DNA of 10,718 bases from Treponema sp. (lineage in GTDB: Bacteria > Spirochaetota > Spirochaetia > Treponematales > Treponemataceae), in contig JAEDDW010000059.1 in NCBI GenBank assembly GCA_016293645.1, forward strand, positions 1 to 10,718. The letters run 5' to 3'. The notes below the pieces were generated by a model. The model worked only from the letters and a program-made list of their open reading frames with translations, was not told the origin of the DNA and did not search any database. A program made the position numbers and the translations under genes. This document shows, piece after piece, positions 6,986 through 10,718 of the stretch. How positions within the stretch are numbered: position 1 is the first letter of the stretch; every line of letters begins with the position of its first letter.

Positions 6986-7002
6986 GACTTTCTGCGAAAG
7001 TC
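6986..7002 (+). repeat. Perfect 7-bp hairpin directly after the aldolase stop
   Basis: GACTTTC (6986-6992), loop TGC, then GAAAGTC (6996-7002). It starts on the base after the stop codon and precedes the main terminator by 8 nt. There is no T run of its own. It could stabilise the mRNA 3' end or assist termination. Confidence 0.55.
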
Positions 7003-7010
7003 CAGACAAT

Positions 7011-7044
7011 AAAAGCCATGCACTTTGACGTGTATGGCTTTTTT
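7011..7044. terminator. Bidirectional intrinsic terminator between the aldolase and tRNA-Val genes
   Basis: GCCATGCAC (7015-7023) pairs with GTGTATGGC (7030-7038), with one G-U, around a 6-nt loop. A4 lies before the stem and T6 after it (7039-7044). On the plus strand it ends the aldolase transcript. On the minus strand the same stem is followed by TTTTATT, so it can also stop the tRNA transcript arriving from the right. Confidence 0.85.
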
Positions 7045-7068
7045 CTTTGAAGATGAAGCATGAAAATT

Positions 7069-7142
7069 TGCGGAATAGTAGACTCGAACTACTGACCCCC
7101 ACGATGTCAACGTGATGCTCTGACCAACTGAGCTAACCCCGC
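7069..7142 (-). tRNA. tRNA-Val (anticodon GAC)
   Basis: The minus strand folds into a full cloverleaf. The acceptor is GCGGGGT/ATTCCGC (two G-U pairs). The D arm GCTC...GAGC has a GG-containing loop. The anticodon stem TCACG/CGTGG has loop TTGACAT (anticodon GAC at 7106-7108), and the T arm AGTAG-TTCGAGT-CTACT is intact. The discriminator base is A, as usual for valine. The 3' CCA is not encoded (AAT follows), so the CCA-adding enzyme must add it. It reads GUC and GUU codons. Confidence 0.95.
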
Positions 7143-7159
7143 ATTTGTCTATGCATTGA

Positions 7160-7188
7160 ACTTTACTAGATATGCTCCTTATGGTCAA
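7160..7188 (-). promoter_or_regulatory. Probable tRNA-Val promoter
   Basis: On the minus strand TTGACC (7183-7188) is followed after 17 nt by TAAAGT (7160-7165). The -35 box is 5/6 consensus and the -10 is 4/6. Transcription would start about 10 nt before the mature 5' end, which suits a short tRNA leader. Confidence 0.45.
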
Positions 7189-7234
7189 TGGCCCTACTAA
7201 TAATCCATATAGTATGTTTTTGGTTCCATTGTTC

Positions 7235-7240
7235 TATAAT
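7235..7240 (+). promoter_or_regulatory. Probable -10 box of the mazG promoter
   Basis: A perfect TATAAT lies 28 nt before the mazG start. No good -35 box is present at 16-18 nt upstream (GTATGT at 7212-7217 is poor), so the promoter may be weak or need an activator. It is divergent from the tRNA promoter. Confidence 0.45.
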
Positions 7241-7268
7241 GAAGGATCAAGAGGATTAAGGCAGCAAT

Positions 7269-8054
7269 ATGAACAATTCCACATCGTCAAGCTTCAACAG
7301 GCTTTATGAGATAACAGAAAAACTGCGCGGTGAAAACGGCTGTCCCTGGGATAAAAAACAGACGCCGGCTACTTTGCGTGAGACTTTCATAGAGGAAACC
7401 TTTGAGGTAATCGATGCGATCACGGAAGGCGATCCGATGCACGCAAAGGAAGAGCTTGGGGATGCATTTTTCAACCTGATTCTTATTTCCTATTGCTACG
7501 AGCAGTCCGGGGATTTTACCATTGCCCAGGTTCTTGACGAGATCAGCGAAAAACTTGTACGCCGCCATCCCCATGTTTTTGGTGAGGCCCAGGCAGAAAC
7601 TGCGGCAAAGGTCATCAGGCAGTGGGACAAGATCAAGGAAGAAGTAGAAGGCCGCAGGGGGGATTCCGTGCTGGATACGGTACCCAAGGGATTCCCGCCG
7701 ATGCTCAAAGCTTACAAGATCCTCAAAAAGGCAGCCAAGGCAGGTTTTGACTGGCGTTCCATCGAGATGGCGGAAAGCAAGGTTTTTGAGGAGCTGGAAG
7801 AGATTGCCATGGCCCGCAAAGAAGATGATATGGACCATCTTGAGGAGGAGGCGGGGGATTTTCTGCTTGCCGCTGTGAACTATTGCCGCAAACTTGGAAT
7901 TGATCCCAATGTTGCCATGGAAAAGGCATGCGGTAAATTCGCTGTAAGGTTCCGCCTTGTGGAAAAGGGCATGAAAGAAAAGGGACTTGAGATGAAGGAA
8001 GAGAACGACGGAACAATGTTGGATCTATGGAGCCAGGCCAAAGGACTCCTTTGA
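7269..8054 (+). CDS. mazG: Nucleoside triphosphate pyrophosphohydrolase MazG
   Basis: This 261-aa cytoplasmic enzyme hydrolyses NTPs and dNTPs to the monophosphate and pyrophosphate, cleansing the nucleotide pool. It has the two tandem MazG domains of the long form. The first has LRGENGCPWDKKQTPATLR (19-37), then the metal-binding EETFEVID (42-49) and EELGD (61-65), followed by KLVRRHPHVFG (95-105). The second has FEELEEI (173-179) and EEEAGDF (192-198). Length matches E. coli MazG (263 aa). The start codon has AAGG 7 nt upstream, with a further GAGG at 7251-7254. There is no mazEF neighbour. The clpP promoter begins 11 nt after the stop and no terminator intervenes, so read-through into clpP is possible. 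Confidence 0.95.
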   Translation: MNNSTSSSFNRLYEITEKLRGENGCPWDKKQTPATLRETFIEETFEVIDAITEGDPMHAKEELGDAFFNLILISYCYEQSGDFTIAQVLDEISEKLVRRHPHVFGEAQAETAAKVIRQWDKIKEEVEGRRGDSVLDTVPKGFPPMLKAYKILKKAAKAGFDWRSIEMAESKVFEELEEIAMARKEDDMDHLEEEAGDFLLAAVNYCRKLGIDPNVAMEKACGKFAVRFRLVEKGMKEKGLEMKEENDGTMLDLWSQAKGLL

Positions 8055-8064
8055 CTCTGATTGG

Positions 8065-8093
8065 TTGTCAGTTGGGCAAATTTTGTATATATT
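8065..8093 (+). promoter_or_regulatory. Sigma70-type promoter of the clpP unit
   Basis: TTGTCA (8065-8070), a 17-nt spacer, then TATATT (8088-8093); each box is 5/6 consensus. The start point would be near 8100, giving a leader of about 50 nt. The leader holds a small TGAGC/GCTCA hairpin (8106-8121) and a T7 run. No CIRCE-type heat-shock operator is visible. Confidence 0.65.
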
Positions 8094-8150
8094 TTACTCT
8101 TGAAATGAGCAGTTCAGCTCAATTTTGTTGTTTTTTTACATGGAGAAATA

Positions 8151-8756
8151 ATGAACAGAACAATGAACATTCGCCTTGAAGACGAAAAGAAGGATGAAAA
8201 GAAGGCAGAAATGCCAGATCCACTTGCAGAGAAATTCCTTAAGACAAGACAGATTTTGATGAGCGGTGAAGTCAGCGAAGAACTTGCTGACAGAATTTGC
8301 CGCCAGCTTCTTATTCTCGAGGCAGACAGCGACAAGCCTATCTATCTTTACATCGACAGCCCAGGTGGGGATGTCTATGCAGGATTTGCGATTTTCGACA
8401 CGATCCGTTTCATCAACGCTCCTGTCTATACAATCGGAATGGGACTTGTTGCCAGCGCAGCGGCCCTTATTCTTCTTGCAGCTCCTAAAGAGCGTCGTCT
8501 TGGTTTTGCGAATTCAAGCTACCTCATTCACCAGCCATCAAGCGGAATGAAGGGTGTTGCGACCGACATTGAGATCCACGCTGCGGAACTTGCAAAGACT
8601 CGTGCAAAGATCAATGAGATCATCGCCGAAGAAACAGGCACTGCCCTGGACAAGGTATCAAAGGATACGGACCGTGACTACTGGCTCAACGCACAGGAAT
8701 CCATTGAGTACGGCCTTATCAGCAAAATCATCACAAAACGTTCGGACCTCAACTAG
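8151..8756 (+). CDS. clpP: ATP-dependent Clp protease proteolytic subunit (divergent ClpP)
   Basis: This 201-aa serine peptidase forms the barrel that, with an AAA+ unfoldase (ClpX or ClpA/C, not in this window), degrades proteins. The catalytic triad can be placed at Ser102 (GLVASAAAL), His127 (LIHQPSSG) and Asp176 (DRDYW). The oxyanion segment IDSPGGDVYAGFAI (68-81) and IEYGLISKI (185-193) are conserved. The usual GQAASMGA around the serine is GLVASAAA here, and HQPLGG is HQPSSG. The N-terminus is Lys/Glu-rich (12-20) instead of the usual axial-loop sequence. This suggests a second, specialised ClpP paralogue of the kind known in genomes with two clpP genes. ATG 8151 has GGAG at 8142-8145; a second ATG at 8163 is too far from it. 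Confidence 0.92.
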   Translation: MNRTMNIRLEDEKKDEKKAEMPDPLAEKFLKTRQILMSGEVSEELADRICRQLLILEADSDKPIYLYIDSPGGDVYAGFAIFDTIRFINAPVYTIGMGLVASAAALILLAAPKERRLGFANSSYLIHQPSSGMKGVATDIEIHAAELAKTRAKINEIIAEETGTALDKVSKDTDRDYWLNAQESIEYGLISKIITKRSDLN

Positions 8757-8764
8757 AGGGCGCG

Positions 8765-9676
8765 ATGACTTTCCGGCTTACCGACATCTTAATTGACCAG
8801 ATTCTCTTCTATATGGAAAACCAGGGTGAGACAGCACTTGTATCCGCCAGAGATGGTAAGATCGTGCCTGTTGCAGATGATGAGCCGGAACTCGATGACG
8901 AAAACTATTACTCGCTGCCGGATTGGACAAGTGCCGACGGTTTTGAGTTGATGGAAAATTTTACTGCGGGGCTTCATAATCCAAATGCCTACAAAGAGCT
9001 CAGGAGATGCCTTGCAAACAGAAGGGGGGTGTTCAGGAATTTCAAGGATATTTTAAAATCGTACCCAGAGGTGGAAAAAAAATGGTTTGCATTCAAGGAC
9101 AAGGTAATGCACCGGAGAATCACCGAATGGTACAACGAACTTTGCGAGTCCTGGGGTTTGGAAACGCTTGAGGAGAATCCGGAATATGATGATACGGAAT
9201 ATCTCGTTCAGGATGATTTTGAATTTACCGAATACGATTCTGTTAAGGACAAAGAATGCGTTGATCGTGAAGTCTGTGAATTGGCAAAAGAATATGGCGA
9301 AAAGTATTCCGGCGAACTTGGAAAGGCGGTGGCAGACATTTTAAGAAATCAGTCGGTACGCTGTTCCGGTGAGGACAAATTTGGATATGTATGTTGTTCT
9401 CATGATGGAGAGTTCCTTGGATGTGCGCTTGTTTCTGCTTGCCCGTCCTCAGCAAAAAAGACGGTGGTATTTACTGACTTTTTTGTGATTCAGAATTACC
9501 GCGGACTTGGCATAGGCAAAGAACTTTTGAACAGATGCCTTGCAGGTTTGAAGGATCGCGGAATTCAGTGGGTAATTTTATCAAATACAGTCATGCCGGA
9601 ATCATTGGAGACTTTGTTTTTTGAGTTTTCATTTAAAAAGACAGATTTCGGATACGTAAAAAATTTTTTGGAGTAA
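8765..9676 (+). CDS. UPF0158 domain - GNAT acetyltransferase fusion
   Basis: This is a 303-aa two-domain protein. Residues about 4-125 resemble UPF0158, a family of unknown function. Visible cues are a short strand-forming N-terminus, DDENYYSLPDW (44-54), GFELMENF (59-66), LRRCLANRRGVFRNFKDIL (79-97) and a W..F/EWYN end. An acidic linker (about 135-165) leads to a GNAT domain (about 165-303). The acetyl-CoA pyrophosphate loop is YRGLGIGKELL (245-255), preceded by strand VVFTDFFVI and followed by a C-terminal FFEFSFKKTDFGYVK motif. It should acetylate an amine, but the substrate is unknown; protein or aminoglycoside-like targets are equally open. It starts 8 nt after clpP, with GAGGG at 8756-8760, and is followed by the RNA-binding gene after 3 nt, so it is co-transcribed. 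UPF0158 could recruit the target. Confidence 0.75.
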   Translation: MTFRLTDILIDQILFYMENQGETALVSARDGKIVPVADDEPELDDENYYSLPDWTSADGFELMENFTAGLHNPNAYKELRRCLANRRGVFRNFKDILKSYPEVEKKWFAFKDKVMHRRITEWYNELCESWGLETLEENPEYDDTEYLVQDDFEFTEYDSVKDKECVDREVCELAKEYGEKYSGELGKAVADILRNQSVRCSGEDKFGYVCCSHDGEFLGCALVSACPSSAKKTVVFTDFFVIQNYRGLGIGKELLNRCLAGLKDRGIQWVILSNTVMPESLETLFFEFSFKKTDFGYVKNFLE

Positions 9677-9679
9677 AAA

Positions 9680-10552
9680 ATGGCATACAACAACAATCGT
9701 GAAGGTTCTTCAATCAATGAAGAACAGGTGGCAGCTTTTTTGGCAGATGCAGTAAAACGCGTGGAATCATCAAGTGATTCAGACATTGAGGCTTTGAAGA
9801 CACTCAAAAAGCTTTTCAAGAAGAATGTTCCATTCTCACGCAGAAGCTATGTGGCAGCATTGCTCATCAAGAATGCAACAGCAGGTTTCAGAGGCAACCG
9901 CTTTAACCGCGAAAACAAGAACGATCGTTTTTCTTCAAAGCGTGAAGAACGTTTCAACCGCAATGAGACACGTTCAGCAGAAAGAAAACCGGCAGAAGAG
10001 CATACAGAAAAGGCACCTCGCGTGACAATTGATCCAGCCGCAGCAGGTACAATTTTCATCGGTGTAGGTAGAAGCCGTGGAGTATTCCCACGTGACCTCG
10101 TTGGTCTCCTTGTAAGCGTTGCAGGTTTTGACCGTTCAAGAATCGGTGAAATCCGTGTTCTTTCAAACTATTCTTTCATCCAGCTTTTTGCGGAAGATTG
10201 CGACAAGGCAATCGCAGCCCTCAATGGTTATGACTATCGCGGAAGAGAACTTTCAGTAAGCTACAGCCGCAAGAAGGAAGAGGGAGAAGCATCCGACGCA
10301 CAGGATGAAGTAATCCCGGCAAATGTTTCAAACGAAGGTCATGCTGACAATTCCGTAAATACAGAAGAAGCAAGAATCGCCGCTGAACAGTCTGCTTTCG
10401 CAGCGTCAATGGACAAGGCTCCTGTTGAGGAAACAGTTGCAGAAACTCCTGCAGCAGAAGAGCCTAAGGCTGCTCCAGCACCAGTTGAAGAAAAGACATA
10501 CTTTGAAACAACAGATGACGGTCAGGTTAAGTCTCACTTTGTGAACAACTAA
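9680..10552 (+). CDS. Stand-alone DbpA-type RNA-binding domain protein
   Basis: This 290-aa soluble protein has an RNA-binding module but no helicase core. Residues 12-68 are a helical region (INEEQVAAFLADAV..., ALKTLKKLFKK) resembling the pre-domain spacer of some DEAD-box helicases. Residues 69-115 are a basic, disordered Arg/Asn/Arg-Phe-rich linker. Residues about 124-198 match the DbpA/CsdA C-terminal RRM-like fold: IFIGVGRSRGVFPRDLVGLL, then GEIRVLSNYSFIQL and ALNGYDYRGRELSVSYSRKK. The tail (200-290) is Glu/Ala/Pro-rich and probably disordered. In helicases this domain binds structured RNA such as 23S rRNA hairpins; here it may act as a separate RNA chaperone or partner of a helicase encoded elsewhere. 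GGAG at 9670-9673 gives a 6-nt spacing. It is the last gene of the clpP unit. Confidence 0.8.
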   Translation: MAYNNNREGSSINEEQVAAFLADAVKRVESSSDSDIEALKTLKKLFKKNVPFSRRSYVAALLIKNATAGFRGNRFNRENKNDRFSSKREERFNRNETRSAERKPAEEHTEKAPRVTIDPAAAGTIFIGVGRSRGVFPRDLVGLLVSVAGFDRSRIGEIRVLSNYSFIQLFAEDCDKAIAALNGYDYRGRELSVSYSRKKEEGEASDAQDEVIPANVSNEGHADNSVNTEEARIAAEQSAFAASMDKAPVEETVAETPAAEEPKAAPAPVEEKTYFETTDDGQVKSHFVNN

Positions 10553-10559
10553 AAAATAA

Positions 10560-10647
10560 AAATGCTTCCGTTAGGAATCGCACCGAGCTTGCTTCGCTGA
10601 AACTTCGCTTCAATTCGAGATTCGGTGCGAACCCTTACTGCGCATTT
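10560..10647. repeat. Long imperfect inverted repeat after the DbpA-domain gene
   Basis: The core arms TCGCACCGA (10578-10586) and TCGGTGCGA (10622-10630) are perfect 9-bp complements. Outside them GTTAGG/CCTTAC and AAATGC/GCATTT (10560-10565, 10642-10647) can extend the stem with interruptions. The 35-nt interior holds CTTCGCT twice, spaced 11 nt (10593-10599 and 10604-10610). No long T run follows, but it lies 7 nt after the stop and could end or protect the transcript. Its layout also resembles a dispersed palindromic repeat. Confidence 0.6.
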
Positions 10648-10672
10648 ATCTATTCTGGAGATTGTCTAGGAT

Positions 10673-10702
10673 CCCTGAGCTTGTCGAAGGGGTCATCACC
10701 CC
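10673..10702. repeat. REP-like palindromic element (CCCTGAGCTTGTCGAAGGG) with adjoining hairpin
   Basis: The 19-nt palindrome-like sequence at 10673-10691 is one I recognise as recurring in intergenic DNA of many unrelated bacteria. It overlaps GGGGT-CATC-ACCCC (10689-10702), a 5-bp hairpin that would compete for the same G run. No gene is evident from 10553 to the window end. Family assignment comes from memory of the motif, not from a search. Confidence 0.5.
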
Positions 10703-10718
10703 AAAAGCAATCGACGGT

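Noticed and set aside
6554..7188. Minus-strand frames across the aldolase, terminator and tRNA-Val gene
   Set aside because: They overlap a clear tRNA and the bidirectional terminator and run antisense to a strongly supported enzyme gene.
8106..8121. TGAGC/GCTCA hairpin followed by T7 in the clpP leader, as an attenuator or CIRCE site
   Set aside because: The stem is 5 bp and the T run begins 10 nt later. The sequence does not match the CIRCE consensus arms.
1..10718. CRISPR array, prophage, insertion sequence or defence island
   Set aside because: No evenly spaced repeats, no transposase or integrase, and no phage or defence gene families were recognised on either strand.

Overview
The window looks like chromosomal core-plus-accessory DNA from a diderm bacterium of moderate to low GC. 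A spirochaete of the Treponema type is my best guess, but this is inference. In support, the outer-membrane receptor and TonB genes require two membranes, the tRNA gene lacks an encoded CCA, the ClpP is a divergent paralogue-like form, and the DbpA RNA-binding domain stands alone. No 16S gene or lineage-specific marker is present, so the assignment is tentative. I see no CRISPR array, transposase, phage gene or defence cassette.

Region by region: positions 1-159 are a leader with a perfect hairpin whose loop is mostly G. Positions 160-4809 form one co-directional TonB energy-coupled transport locus: outer-membrane receptor, ExbB, two different ExbDs, and a short TonB. The last four genes are packed 2-9 nt apart, and a strong hairpin separates receptor from exbB. 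A 34-bp element with identical ends occurs upstream of both the receptor and exbB. At 4827-5849 on the opposite strand, convergent with tonB, lies a Fic-family protein with a C-terminal winged helix. Both its catalytic loop and its auto-inhibitory motif are substituted. Its upstream region has a near-perfect palindrome over the probable promoter.

Divergent from fic, 6011-6985 encodes a DRE-TIM metallolyase (4-hydroxy-2-oxovalerate aldolase-like) behind a good sigma70-type promoter and ending in two hairpins. The second hairpin can terminate from both sides and so also serves the tRNA-Val(GAC) gene on the minus strand at 7069-7142. Divergent from the tRNA, mazG (7269-8054) is followed by a clear promoter and a tight three-gene unit: clpP, a UPF0158-GNAT fusion, and a stand-alone DbpA RNA-binding-domain protein (8151-10552). 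The window ends in two repeat-like palindromic elements (10560-10647 and 10673-10702).

How the genes fit together: the first five form a nutrient-uptake machine of unknown substrate, with the inner-membrane ExbB/ExbD/TonB complex driving the receptor. The right half is housekeeping and quality control: nucleotide-pool cleansing (MazG), proteolysis (ClpP), acetylation and RNA binding. The item most deserving follow-up is the Fic protein with the rewritten active site. I do not see convincing evidence for an entirely new multi-gene system.
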